In this document: positions 54,954-63,128 of the stretch, one piece after another
Position numbering within the stretch: position 1 is the stretch's first letter
How the letters are laid out: every line of letters begins with the position of its first letter
Source of the DNA: Cyanomargarita calcarea GSE-NOS-MK-12-04C
GTDB taxonomy: Bacteria; Cyanobacteriota; Cyanobacteriia; Cyanobacteriales; Nostocaceae
DNA length: 64,000 nucleotides
Assembly: GCA_019359595.1 (NCBI GenBank)
Contig: JAHHGZ010000002.1
Span: 124,001-188,000, forward strand
Direction: 5' to 3'
The notes under the pieces: model-generated
Seen by the model: the letters and a program-made list of their open reading frames with translations, nothing else
Told to the model about the DNA's origin: nothing
Databases searched by the model: none
Made by a program: the position numbers and the translations under genes

Positions 54954-55289
54954 TCACTCTATGACTGCAAAATCATCATCACCGTCGGATGGGTACTTTT
55001 GCGTCACAGCGATTTGATCGTCGCCATCTGATGGGTATTTACGGGTAGCAAACTCTTGATCTTTGAGCTTGCTAGTGATTGGGTGACCACCACCACCATC
55101 TTCTTGATCGGAGGGAAATTTCAGGGTGGTGACTATTCCATCAGGACTTTCAGGAGGGTGCTTTTTGGTCACAATTGGTCTAAAACCTCCCTGAACTTCA
55201 TCCATTTCCTCAACAGACAAGTCTTCACAGAATTGTCCTTCTAAGTAACGAGCGAAAAATGGTAATGATTGTTGATTATTGTCAGACAT
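54954..55289 (-). CDS. mvdE: Multi-core microviridin (graspetide) precursor
   Basis: The 111-aa peptide follows an AAGGAG ribosome-binding site. Residues 10-17 are PFFARYLE, the leader helix bound by the ATP-grasp ligases; the leader ends VEEMDEVQGG (35). Three copies of the microviridin core follow: TTLKFPSDQED (54-64), TRKYPSDGDD (82-91) and TQKYPSDGDDD (96-106). A degenerate unit TKKHPPESPDG (41-51) comes first and has lost the S-D spacing. Each intact core has the Thr, Lys, Ser and acidic residues needed for two esters and one amide. Classical microviridin precursors carry one core, so this one should give several products. The acetyltransferase MvdB and ABC transporter MvdA are not adjacent. 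Confidence 0.93.
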   Translation of the reverse strand: MSDNNQQSLPFFARYLEGQFCEDLSVEEMDEVQGGFRPIVTKKHPPESPDGIVTTLKFPSDQEDGGGGHPITSKLKDQEFATRKYPSDGDDQIAVTQKYPSDGDDDFAVIE

Positions 55290-55476
55290 ATCTTACTCCT
55301 TATCCATTATTAAAAAACGCTTTTCCCCCTTGCCCCAATTCTTGGGGAGAAGAAAATTCCAAGTTAGGGGGCTGTCTTTATCCAGCTTTTTTTGGTATGG
55401 TACAGTACTAGACCAGATTCAAAATTAGGAACAAAATTGCCGTTTGGTTAGAGTCTTACTAGATACTTACAAGCTA

Positions 55477-55815
55477 TTATTTGTTTGGTTTATCAATCGC
55501 TTTAATCTTAACAATGTCCAAATCAAAATTTGACCCTTGTTTTTCAATAGTTCTGACTTTTACTTTATCAAAGCCTTCAAGAGTGTAATCAACATCAGCG
55601 ATAGGATCTTCCCCAATTGCGAGAGCTACTCCTGTACCCTGTAGTTTAGAAGCGCCGTTCTTTTTAGTCTTTAGTAGAAGGTCTGTATCAGTGAGAGCTA
55701 GAGAATTATTTCCTCCAGCTGATGCTACAGCTACAATAGATGCACTACTAGCACCTAAAATCAACTCGTTTTTGGGCGCATCCTCTAAATAGTACAAATC
55801 ATTGATTACCATCAT
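55477..55815 (-). CDS. Leader-sharing short protein A
   Basis: The 112-aa product starts MMVINDLYYLEDAPKNELIL then GASS, after an AAGGA ribosome-binding site. The first 22 residues match the N-termini of five other short genes here (pattern M-x-I-x-D-L-x-Y-L-E, then E and a small-residue pair near residue 20-24). The remainder is Ala/Ser/Asp-rich with ASAGGNNSLALTDTDLLLK and a polar C-terminus rich in Lys and Asp. I do not recognise a family. The leader-like start ahead of a variable body suggests an exported or modified peptide, which is inference. Confidence 0.65.
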   Translation of the reverse strand: MMVINDLYYLEDAPKNELILGASSASIVAVASAGGNNSLALTDTDLLLKTKKNGASKLQGTGVALAIGEDPIADVDYTLEGFDKVKVRTIEKQGSNFDLDIVKIKAIDKPNK

Positions 55816-55895
55816 AAGTATCCTTTTTTAACTAGATTACTTTAGTCTAAGGAGTTGAATATAAACAGGTAGTGCTTGGATTATTACAGACGCAT

Positions 55896-56228
55896 TTATA
55901 GTCTGGGTAAATCAATCGCAATTACAAAACCACGAGCAAAAGCAGTGTTTTCAAAAGATTTAGATTGAGTTTGTCCAATCACAATATCGCCATCTCCTGC
56001 GACCGTAACGTTCGCTGTAGGGTTATCGTCATTCGCCACAGCGAATCCTCTGCCAAATGCTATGGAACCACCGTAAGGAAAGGATCTGGCTATGGTTTTT
56101 ACAAGAGCAAAAGTCTCGGCCGAAGTACCAGTAGCTGATGCGTCAGATATCACCGTCGCTCCAGCAGAACCTAAAATAAACTCCTGTTCTGAAACATTTT
56201 CTAAATAGTCCAAATCAACGATTTGCAT
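55896..56228 (-). CDS. Leader-sharing short protein B
   Basis: The frame opens at ATG 56243 (MFIVSMQIV), but aligned with its paralogues the start is probably ATG 56228: MQIVDLDYLENVSEQEFILG, then SAGATV (110 aa). No strong ribosome-binding site decides between the two. After the leader-like part come ASATGTSAETFALVKTIA and AFGRGFAVANDDNPTANVTV, an Ala/Gly/Asn/Thr-rich body ending AFARGFVIAIDLPRL. The body is unlike those of the other members except for composition and a shared AxGxxxAxxDDxP-like stretch with protein A. Confidence 0.6.
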   Translation of the reverse strand: MQIVDLDYLENVSEQEFILGSAGATVISDASATGTSAETFALVKTIARSFPYGGSIAFGRGFAVANDDNPTANVTVAGDGDIVIGQTQSKSFENTAFARGFVIAIDLPRL

Positions 56229-56262
56229 ACTTACAATGAACATAATGAGCGTTTTTTTCTGC

Positions 56263-57930
56263 TTAAGGGTTTGGGTTTGGTGTGACTGCGGGGATTATAT
56301 ATAACTTCGCCGTTTTTAAATCACCTGCCTGCTTACACTTGGAGCCTAAATCGTTGTTCATTGCTGCGTAATGAGCTTGTTTATCTGGGGAGAGCTTTCC
56401 TTGGGCATAAAGTGCATTGGCTAAGTTAACCTCAGCTTCAACGCAATCAGGCTGTAGCTCCAGTGCTTTTTGATAGCAGGCGATCGCATCCTCAAGATAA
56501 CCTTGTTGATGTAGGGTATAGCCAAGGTTATTGTATACGGCGACTGCATTAGGCTGTAGAGCTAAGACTTGATTATAGGCTTCTATCGCCTGCGATAACT
56601 GACCTTGACCTTGATATAAATTCCCCAAGCTAAATAAAGCTTTGGTAGAATTGGGCTGAACCTGAAGCAGGTTTTTCAGCAGATTTTCGGCAGTTTGGTA
56701 CTCACCTTTTTGCCTCATCAACAGCCCCAGTCCATAGAGTGCCTCTGGGTGATTTGACTGAGTTTCCAGAATCTGACGGTATCTCTGCTCGGCTTCGGTG
56801 AGTCGGTTCTCTCGATGATCCTGAACAGCGATCTGAAGCACTAAAGGAAGAATCCTGACATCCAGTTGTTTATTCTGGCAATTTTTGTATTTGGCTACGA
56901 TGTGCTGAATCCGACGCTCTTTAGCTCCAAAAGAATACTTGTATTCCTCATTCCCTTTTAAAAAGTCGTAAACTTTAAATCCATTTTTAATAGCATATCG
57001 GATAGCGTCAGCATGGAGAATAAGTCCAGGTGGCGGATTTTTAAAAGTTTCATCGCGACCTATAATGAAAAATAGCATAGATTTTTGATGAACATCAACA
57101 AAGTTAGCGATCGCTCCTAAAGGCTTGTCCTCTTTCCATAGAACCCCCAAATACAGACAGTTATTTTCAAAACAATGATGTAAAATAGCGCGAACGTAAT
57201 TCATAATTACGTCACAGCTATCCCCTTTTTTATCTCTCCATTTTGACTCCCAGAATCCGAGTAGTATCTCAATATGAGACTCTAAATTGTCTGCGTCACT
57301 GTGGGTGATATCAAACTCATCAGAACTTTCAATTTTCCTTAAAAAACGTCTTATTTTTTGGCGAGTATTTGAACCAATGTAATTTTGCAGATATTGTTCC
57401 CAGTCGTCTGCTAATGAAACATAAGGGGCTATATAATTATTAGTATCTTCTCGCTGATTTTGAATGCTGTGTTGACTGAACTCAAACCTATCTTCAGAGA
57501 AATACCTCAAAAAGAGGGACATCCGTGTATCTGTTTCTAGAATATTTTGTACATTGAAAATAGACCATGTTAACTGCTGCTGGATGTAAGCAGCAAAGGC
57601 GGGAATTACCTCTTCTTCATAACCTGGTAAGCAAATAAGTCCCGTGTAATCTGCCACGCTATTTCCTACCATGTAAAGTTGAGTATAAAAGCCACCTCCA
57701 TCCTGCTGTTCTAGTACAATTTTCAAAGGGAAAAATGCAACATAGGATGAACCGTTGGTATCCAGTTTAACAGCTAATATGAACCACGGTTCATGTACCA
57801 TCTGCAACCATCCAAATAGCCAAACCCAGGATAAGAAGAACTGAGCCTGAGGATCAGCTTTGTATACAGAATCCCAATTTTCTCTTATTTTCTTAAATGT
57901 TTCAAAATTATCAATTATGTCAATCTGCAT
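56263..57930 (-). CDS. GNAT (FemAB/BioF2-like) acyltransferase fused to TPR repeats
   Basis: The 555-aa protein has an N-terminal double-GNAT domain (about 1-350). FFLSWVWLFGWLQMVHEPWF, NTRQKIRRFLRKIESS, LGAIANFVDVHQKSMLFFI and YDFLKGNEEYKYSFGAKERR are typical of CelD/BioF2/FemAB-like acyltransferases. Then come about five TPR units (about 365-535, such as HPEALYGLGLLMRQKGEYQT), and a PNPNP tail. Such enzymes transfer acyl or aminoacyl groups. It lies 35 bp upstream of protein B on the same strand, so it may modify the leader-sharing products, with the TPR part binding them. It is not related in length or layout to the small MvdB acetyltransferase. The fusion is clear; the role is inferred. 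Confidence 0.8.
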   Translation of the reverse strand: MQIDIIDNFETFKKIRENWDSVYKADPQAQFFLSWVWLFGWLQMVHEPWFILAVKLDTNGSSYVAFFPLKIVLEQQDGGGFYTQLYMVGNSVADYTGLICLPGYEEEVIPAFAAYIQQQLTWSIFNVQNILETDTRMSLFLRYFSEDRFEFSQHSIQNQREDTNNYIAPYVSLADDWEQYLQNYIGSNTRQKIRRFLRKIESSDEFDITHSDADNLESHIEILLGFWESKWRDKKGDSCDVIMNYVRAILHHCFENNCLYLGVLWKEDKPLGAIANFVDVHQKSMLFFIIGRDETFKNPPPGLILHADAIRYAIKNGFKVYDFLKGNEEYKYSFGAKERRIQHIVAKYKNCQNKQLDVRILPLVLQIAVQDHRENRLTEAEQRYRQILETQSNHPEALYGLGLLMRQKGEYQTAENLLKNLLQVQPNSTKALFSLGNLYQGQGQLSQAIEAYNQVLALQPNAVAVYNNLGYTLHQQGYLEDAIACYQKALELQPDCVEAEVNLANALYAQGKLSPDKQAHYAAMNNDLGSKCKQAGDLKTAKLYIIPAVTPNPNP

Positions 57931-57954
57931 ATCATTTTTGCTTCAGCAATAATC

Positions 57955-58066
57955 CAATACGGTTCAGGTAAGTCCAAAAACAAGTAGTAGAGAGGGGAGG
58001 AATATCGCGTGCTTTGTCTCTACAAACTAGATTTTTATGCCAAGAACTCTTAATTGAACCGTATTG
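57955..58066. mobile_element. Small MITE-like element
   Basis: CAATACGGTTCA (57955-57966) and TGAACCGTATTG (58055-58066) are perfect 12-bp inverted ends of a 112-bp non-coding element between the GNAT/TPR gene and protein C. Confidence 0.65.
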
Positions 58067-58095
58067 AGCAATAATCTTCCTATCAGGTGAGACTA

Positions 58096-58419
58096 TTAAG
58101 GGTTGGTGAGATTAAGTGAAATTGAACTATTACTATTGTGAGATGAAGCAGTTTGGTTTCCAGTTCTTGCATATGCTGTGGCTGTTGCATCGGCTTTACT
58201 TGAGGCAAGGCTACCCAAGTTTTGAACATTTGTCTTGGTTTGGGCATTAGTATAAGTAGTATCACCGATGGCAAGTGCACCTGCAGCAGCTGTGGCATAT
58301 CCAACCCCGGTTTTCGTTGTGGTAACTGTACCAGCGTAAATATTCCCACCTACTACAATGCTGCTTTCGCTAATAGGCTGTAAATAACTTAAGTCAGAGA
58401 TGATTAAGAAATTTTTCAC
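58096..58419 (-). CDS. Leader-sharing short protein C
   Basis: The 107-aa product starts at GTG 58419 behind GAGGTAAG: MKNFLIISDLSYLQPISESS, IVVGGNIYAG. The leader-like part ends in a true GG. The body is Ala/Thr/Asn/Ser-rich (GTVTTTKTGVGYATAAAGAL, SSKADATATAYARTG) and ends SHNSNSSISLNLTNP. It contains no Cys. The overlapping minus frame at 58083-58349 is a shadow. Confidence 0.68.
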   Translation of the reverse strand: MKNFLIISDLSYLQPISESSIVVGGNIYAGTVTTTKTGVGYATAAAGALAIGDTTYTNAQTKTNVQNLGSLASSKADATATAYARTGNQTASSHNSNSSISLNLTNP

Positions 58420-58584
58420 ACTTACCTCACAATAATTTTTAAGCTAACTAAATTCAGTAAGCTGAAGAACTACTATAGGAATCCTAGCTGATAGGGCATA
58501 AATCATTTCAGATAAAACGGGCTTTTCAGTCTCAGGATGTTTTCAAAAATCTTTTTCTTGTCCTATAGAGCAACTACATATTGA

Positions 58585-58794
58585 TCAACTGCTGCTAGAG
58601 CTAGATGTTGAAGAACTACTAGAACTGGATTTTGCGTAACTTCTGGAGCTATTACCAGATGAAATCTGTACAGAAACGCTTTGACTAATCTCACTCTCAT
58701 CATCACCAGATGTTTGGACTACGCTTTTAGCTTGCGCAATAACTTTACCATCGGGTGAGAATATCCGTTTTGTCACAATTTTATATTCAGTCAT
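58585..58794 (-). CDS. Mini-protein with poly-Ser tail
   Basis: The 69-aa product starts MTEYKIVTKRIFSPDGKVIA, continues with SGDDESEISQSVSVQISSGN and ends in 14 residues that are all Ser except one Thr. It has no GG leader, but sits inside the leader-sharing series on the same strand. A decayed relative lies at 61474-61704 with the same K-x-I-x-SPD-x-K-I/V signature. The Ser tail could be a modification target or a linker; neither is shown. Confidence 0.6.
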   Translation of the reverse strand: MTEYKIVTKRIFSPDGKVIAQAKSVVQTSGDDESEISQSVSVQISSGNSSRSYAKSSSSSSSTSSSSSS

Positions 58795-59274
58795 GAGTTT
58801 AACACCGTTTGTTGTTGATTAATTAAATAGCAATTACTATGATGTGATTGCATCTAAGTGGAACCTCTGGCGAAGTAGACAGACAGCATAATTAACATTA
58901 TTTATACGCTCAGATACTCCACCCAATACTTGTTTTTCATCCTCACTGGAGGCTCGATATCTATAATTTTTGCCGTTTCGATCGCAGAATTATTCAAGCA
59001 AATATTCTTGTCTTTTTTCTGAATATTGTTTGTCAAATTCCGGGATATGAATCCTTAATCAGCCTTAAACTTAAGTACCGCCAACTGGTTGAGAAAAACT
59101 AAGATCACAAATTTGGAATCTGCTTAGATGACTTGATTCCTAAAATTCATTAAAAAACACAGCCAGAAGATATCTTTATATCAGGATTCTGGCTGTTTTA
59201 AACTATAGTTATTTCAGAGCTACTTTGTTGCTTGTACAACTTATTCAATAGCCCTGATATTCGACTGGTAATGA
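58795..59274. other. Intergenic region
   Basis: AT-rich, about 480 bp, with the terminator described at 59151. It should contain the promoter of the Ser-tail gene. No gene was recognised. Confidence 0.4.
59151..59200. terminator. Bidirectional hairpin terminator
   Basis: ACAGCCAGAA (59159-59168) pairs with TTCTGGCTGT (59187-59196). A-run upstream and TTTTAAA downstream make it work on both strands. On the minus strand it lies about 80 bp after the stop of protein D. Confidence 0.7.
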
Positions 59275-59547
59275 TTAGTTAGTACCAGCGATAGAGGTGC
59301 TGCTAGAAGAATATGGAGTGGTAAAAGCGAAGGTTTGGGTCACAGTATCTTTACCCTTAGCTTCAGCTTCAGCAGTAGCTAAATTGCCTTTGATGTCAAC
59401 TTTTACATCAACATCTTTTTTGATTTTCAAGTATTCGTCAACATAGAGAGTGGTTTTTTTGTCATATTTACCTGAGCCTAGATAAATACCACCAACAACA
59501 TCAGCAGCTTCAACGCTTTCCAAAAGATTCAAATCAGAAATAATCAT
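59275..59547 (-). CDS. Leader-sharing short protein D
   Basis: The frame extends to 59631, but ATG 59547 follows an AGGGA ribosome-binding site and aligns with the family: MIISDLNLLESVEAADVVGG, then IYLG (90 aa). The body is a charged repeat-like stretch (YDKKTTLYVDEYLKIKKDVD, VKVDIKGNLATAEAEAKGKD) with alternating Val/Lys/Asp. It ends TPYSSSSTSIAGTN. The VDVKVDIK pattern recurs in protein F (KANVDVKEKFDK), so D and F are the closest pair. Confidence 0.68.
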   Translation of the reverse strand: MIISDLNLLESVEAADVVGGIYLGSGKYDKKTTLYVDEYLKIKKDVDVKVDIKGNLATAEAEAKGKDTVTQTFAFTTPYSSSSTSIAGTN

Positions 59548-60125
59548 TGGTTTTTCCCTGAGAATTAAAGTTCTTGGTAAATTTTTCTGCAAGCAACTTA
59601 ACTTCTGCTTTTTGTTTTTTTGAACAACCAACTTGTTTTTTGTTGCTCACATTTCTAATATAGCTTACTCATTTAAAAAGTCAAGGCCTTTTTGAGTTTT
59701 TTTTTGATAATTTGCCTTTTTTTTTGATTATTAATTTCTCCCAAAATAGCATGATAAAATTAGGCAAAAAGTCCATTTTTTCTGCCTACTAATAATATAT
59801 ATCTATGACCTTCATAGAGTTAACAAAAACTTATTTGTCTATCAAAAGATTTCAAACTTTCTGTCATAAGCGAAGTTTGTTACCTTCCTGTTGCAGATGT
59901 GAATAATATCTAAATCAGTAATTTTGAGAAGTTGGGACATAATGCAATCCCCGCTGATAATCTTGTATTTTGCGCTCATTGTTGCTTAGTCGGTTTCCTA
60001 CTAGCGGTGTTAGGATTTTTCATTTCTTGACTGGCTCATAACACCGCTCTCGCTTTGGTGACTGGCAACTCAAAAATCACCCCATCAATAGGCGATCGCA
60101 TTACTCTTTGCTGCATCTGCTTGAG
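59548..60125. other. Intergenic region
   Basis: Very AT-rich, with T-runs at 59695-59730. A 32-codon minus frame (59842-59940, MSQLLKITDLDIIHIC) faintly recalls the family leader but is too weak to call. No other feature. Confidence 0.35.
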
Positions 60126-60371
60126 CTATTTGGGATAGACAGAAGGATCTGCTGCTTGACGTAATTGTTCAGATGGAGAATAGTTATCTGTGACGATTTG
60201 CGGACATCGCATACATGCGACCTTGCCTTCTTGCTGCCACCAGCGACAATCTCGGCGAATAGAGCAAGGTGGTAATTCTTCTACCACTGGAGGCAATTTT
60301 TCGACAATTTGCGTTATTATACAACCCGATTCAGCGCAGGATGCCGCAGTCCGAAAAATTTCGGGTTTCAA
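60126..60371 (-). CDS. Small Cys-rich hypothetical protein
   Basis: The 81-aa product (MKPEIFRTAASCAESGCIIT, then CSIRRDCRWWQQEGKVACMR, CPQIVTDNYSPS) has Cys spaced C-x4-C, C-x5-C and C-x2-C, which suggests a small metal-binding domain. The composition is unlike the leader-sharing genes and like an ordinary conserved protein. I do not recognise the family with certainty. Confidence 0.55.
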   Translation of the reverse strand: MKPEIFRTAASCAESGCIITQIVEKLPPVVEELPPCSIRRDCRWWQQEGKVACMRCPQIVTDNYSPSEQLRQAADPSVYPK

Positions 60372-60689
60372 AGCCTCTGTTTACCGCTATGTCCTCCGCA
60401 CAGGGTACGCTAACGCACTAAGCAAGCAACGTAAGAGAGAGGTTTGGCACAGAGGTTTTGAGTAAATATAACTGCAAGCAGATTGCGAACAACCGCCGAA
60501 GTTATTAGGAGATGAAAAACTTTTTTAGTTGGAATCTAACTATTCTCTAAGCTAAAACACATTTAAACTGCATAATCTGAATTTATCGCTCAAGATTGTG
60601 GGGTGGGCACCGAAGCCCACCCGAATGTGCATTTGTATTTGTGGAACAGCTTAGTCTGTCACACCAAGTTTGATGGGTCGCGGGTATTC

Positions 60690-60723
60690 AGATTCCCAAC
60701 AACTTTTACGAAGTCGGGAATCT
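60690..60723. repeat. AGATCCCCGAC hairpin element, copy 2
   Basis: AGATTCCCAAC-AACTTTTACGAA-GTCGGGAATCT: same loop as copy 1 with compensating C-to-T changes in both arms, plus one mismatch. Confidence 0.75.
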
Positions 60724-60794
60724 ATAACTCCTCAAAACTAATCAGACAGACCACTAATAGTCCATGTCATTAATTTTGATGTGTTGTGAGGCTC

Positions 60795-60828
60795 AGATCC
60801 CTGACAACTTCTACGAAGTCGGGGATCT
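60795..60828. repeat. AGATCCCCGAC hairpin element, copy 3
   Basis: AGATCCCTGAC-AACTTCTACGAA-GTCGGGGATCT, lying 15 bp from the stop codon of protein E on that gene's downstream side. It may also act as a terminator for it. Confidence 0.75.
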
Positions 60829-60843
60829 AGACTTAGAGTGGGG

Positions 60844-61179
60844 TCAAGAAGTTTGGGTTTGGGTATTTGATGCAGAAGCAAAGCTAAAGCCTGGACCATT
60901 TAACAAACTAGCCTTTGTTTTGCCATCTTTACTGGTGATTGTAAATCCGGATGTGCCATTAGCTTTATCCTCAATTGGCTCAATTGTATTTTCTGGAGAA
61001 ATCGATTCTAACTCTCCGGAAGAAAAGTCTACAGATAAAGCAGGAAAGTATTGCTTTAAGAGTGACAACATCTTAGCATTTGGCTGTTTTGTTGCCAATT
61101 GAAATCCACCTTTGATCTCAAAATATTCCTCTGTAGCTACTTCACAAAAACTCAGATCGGATATTTCTAACTTACTCAT
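60844..61179 (-). CDS. Leader-sharing short protein E
   Basis: A GAGGTG ribosome-binding site precedes ATG 61179, so the extension to 61245 is rejected; the product has 111 aa. It starts MSKLEISDLSFCEVATEEYF, EIKGG, the longest leader of the set, with a GG at 24-25. The body (ATKQPNAKMLSLLKQYFPAL, GFTITSKDGKTKASLLNGPG) is more like a folded or amphipathic peptide than the other members. It ends FASASNTQTQTS. One Cys lies in the leader. Confidence 0.68.
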   Translation of the reverse strand: MSKLEISDLSFCEVATEEYFEIKGGFQLATKQPNAKMLSLLKQYFPALSVDFSSGELESISPENTIEPIEDKANGTSGFTITSKDGKTKASLLNGPGFSFASASNTQTQTS

Positions 61180-61473
61180 GTTACACCTCAAATTACAACA
61201 AAGTTCAAATTCAAAAACAGGTGATGTGAGAGGGCATAATCGCACTCAGTCCTCTCATCAAGAACGTCGATTAACTGCTTTATTGAAAAACAAGCGTGAC
61301 TGCAAATATCGCTTTTATGCCCGTTATTCTCAACAAACGGTAATTTTTCAGAAGCCCTAACGATTTGGCTGATTTTGATTTGCGTAAACTCACATCTTGC
61401 ACCAATCTTAATCAGAATAAAGCCGACAAAATTGTTGCAAAATGTGAATAGATTTACCCTGATTATGTCGTTA
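61180..61473. other. Intergenic region
   Basis: No gene or repeat is recognised. The left end carries the promoter and ribosome-binding site of protein E. Confidence 0.35.
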
Positions 61474-61704
61474 TTAATCGAAAGAAAATGAAGTAGAACT
61501 ATTAGAGCTTGACCAGCGGCAAATGCAACTGCACCAACATTCGCAGGTTCCGGTTCTATTGTTGCTATGTGCCGACGATCGCAACGACATCACCACCCCC
61601 CATAACACTGCTTGCGGTAATTTCCTCTCGTTAACAATCTTGCTATCAGGTGAGACTATCTGCTTAACTACGACTTGTTCGAGATCATAAATCGTATCAG
61701 CTAT
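61474..61704 (-). pseudogene. Decayed relative of the poly-Ser-tail mini-protein
   Basis: The minus strand reads IADTIYDLEQVVVKQIVSPD, SKIVNERKLPQAV, and ends SSSNSSTSFSFD-stop. VVKQIVSPDSKIV aligns with IVTKRIFSPDGKVI of the gene at 58585, and both end in a Ser-rich tail. There is no start codon in frame and the part between is frameshifted, so it is called a pseudogene. Confidence 0.5.
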
Positions 61705-62354
61705 TTTTGTTGATTAGAATTCTTGCCGAAGTCTGGGAAACCTTAAAGTAAATTAGTCTTGTAGTCTAGAGCAGAACTAATCATGAAGCCTGTACAGGCA
61801 ACTGCTAACTTGTCTTTGATTTTTTCGTTAGCAATTTATTTTTAACTCCTCATAATTATCATATACCTTTATTTCTCTAAAAAATCAAAAAAAAAATTTT
61901 TTACCAATAAAGAAAACTAATCATAGCGTTCTTAAATCATTTGTCAAAAATAAGATTCCCGACTTCGTAAAAGTTGTCGGGAATCTAGCTATGCGCGATT
62001 TTTATATAAGTAGGTGAGTGCGAAAATTTATAACTATGTCCGCAGCGAACGGAGCGAAGTGAAGCATAAGCCCTAAGCGGACACGCTCCCCGACCGCAAA
62101 GGTTTCGAGGATTTTAAATTTCGTTACATAGTTAGGTTTATTTGAGCCAACCTACTTAAACAAAAAATAAATATTACTGTAAAACTTGATAAATATTATT
62201 TATCAAGCCGAGTATTGGGAAAATTATTATTTAATTAATTGTAATTGCTCACAATTATTATTTTCTAGTGGAGTGCATTCCCTAAATTGACATGACGATA
62301 TTCAGAATCCCTACCTAGACGTAGACTTTTAGCCTGGGTTTTTTTGAAAGTTTC
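61705..62354. other. Intergenic region with repeats
   Basis: It contains hairpin element copy 4 (61953-61986) and a GC-rich piece at 62040-62110 (CCGCAGCGAACGGAGCGAAG), flanked by related AACTATGT and ACATAGTT words, probably a decayed mobile element. No gene. Confidence 0.5.
61953..61986. repeat. AGATCCCCGAC hairpin element, copy 4 (inverted)
   Basis: AGATTCCCGAC-TTCGTAAAAGTT-GTCGGGAATCT: the loop is the reverse complement of the other copies, so this one is inserted the other way round. Confidence 0.8.
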
Positions 62355-63128
62355 TTAGGCAGCAGTAAGATCAACTCCGACTACGATACCAATTAGATCA
62401 TTCCCATTAAAAATGCCTGTATCTGTATCAGTAAAAAATGACCCGAGTGATAGTTGATAATTCCCAACTGGGCTTAACTGGAGAGCATCCACACCTTTTT
62501 CAAAGCCCAAAATCAGAGCATAATCGTCAAAACCAGCGCTGGTGTAAAAAGAGCCATTATCATTACCCAGCACGAATGTGTCTGGACTGCCATCGAGTAG
62601 AGGATTACCGTCACCATCAAGTGGACCGCCAATTAGTATATCTTGCTGAGGAGTCCCCCCTGTTTGATTGCCACCAGCCCCTGTAAGGCTGTCAATGCCG
62701 TTACCTCCCAAGAGGATATCATTGCCGGAACCGCCGGTTAACTGGTCGTTGCCGTCGCCTCCATCGAGTTGGTCATCCCCTAAGCTTCCATCGAGTAAGT
62801 CATTACTGGTGCCCCCGTCAAGGAAGTCATTACCCAACTTCCCAAATATATTGTCATTGCCGTCGCCCCCATAGAGGATGTCATCACCGTTGCCGCCATC
62901 CACGAAGTCATTGCCAGCATCCCCATAGAGGATGTCATTGACAAACCCGCCAAAGATCCGGTCATCACCGTCGCGTCCATCTATGACACTATCGCTGAAC
63001 CGATTCCCAACTAGAAAGTCTTTTCCCGAAGTTCCATTTTGGGTAATGCCTCCGATGCTTCCTATTCTCGCCTGGATTTCGGCTATTTTAGCGTTAGTTT
63101 TGTCTAAAATTTCTTGTGTGTCAGCCAT
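62355..63128 (-). CDS. RTX-type calcium-binding protein
   Basis: The 257-aa product has a short helical N-terminus (EILDKTNAKIAEIQARIGSI) followed from about residue 33 by some 12 GGxGxDxLx nonapeptides (YGDAGNDFVDGGNGDDILYG), the RTX calcium-binding beta-roll. The C-terminal part (about 180-257, ILGFEKGVDALQLSPVGNYQ) is typical of cyanobacterial hemolysin-type proteins. RTX proteins leave by type I secretion without a cleaved signal. Its presence suggests that a type I-like export route serves this island. Confidence 0.93.
   Translation of the reverse strand: MADTQEILDKTNAKIAEIQARIGSIGGITQNGTSGKDFLVGNRFSDSVIDGRDGDDRIFGGFVNDILYGDAGNDFVDGGNGDDILYGGDGNDNIFGKLGNDFLDGGTSNDLLDGSLGDDQLDGGDGNDQLTGGSGNDILLGGNGIDSLTGAGGNQTGGTPQQDILIGGPLDGDGNPLLDGSPDTFVLGNDNGSFYTSAGFDDYALILGFEKGVDALQLSPVGNYQLSLGSFFTDTDTGIFNGNDLIGIVVGVDLTAA

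Larger units (their letters stand above)
60372..60843. other. Repeat-rich spacer
   Basis: Two AGATYCC hairpin elements (60690-60723 and 60795-60828) and the left end of the TCTGTCACACCAAGTTTGAT element (60654) fill the right half. The 112-codon plus frame starting at 60764 begins in this repeat and runs as a shadow over protein E. Confidence 0.6.

Noticed and set aside
59842-59940. 32-codon minus frame MSQLLKITDLDIIHIC resembling the leader of proteins A-F
   Set aside because: Similarity is limited to a few residues, there is no GG and no body; could be chance or a very decayed member.
60764-61102. 112-codon plus frame
   Set aside because: Antisense to protein E and begins inside a hairpin repeat.
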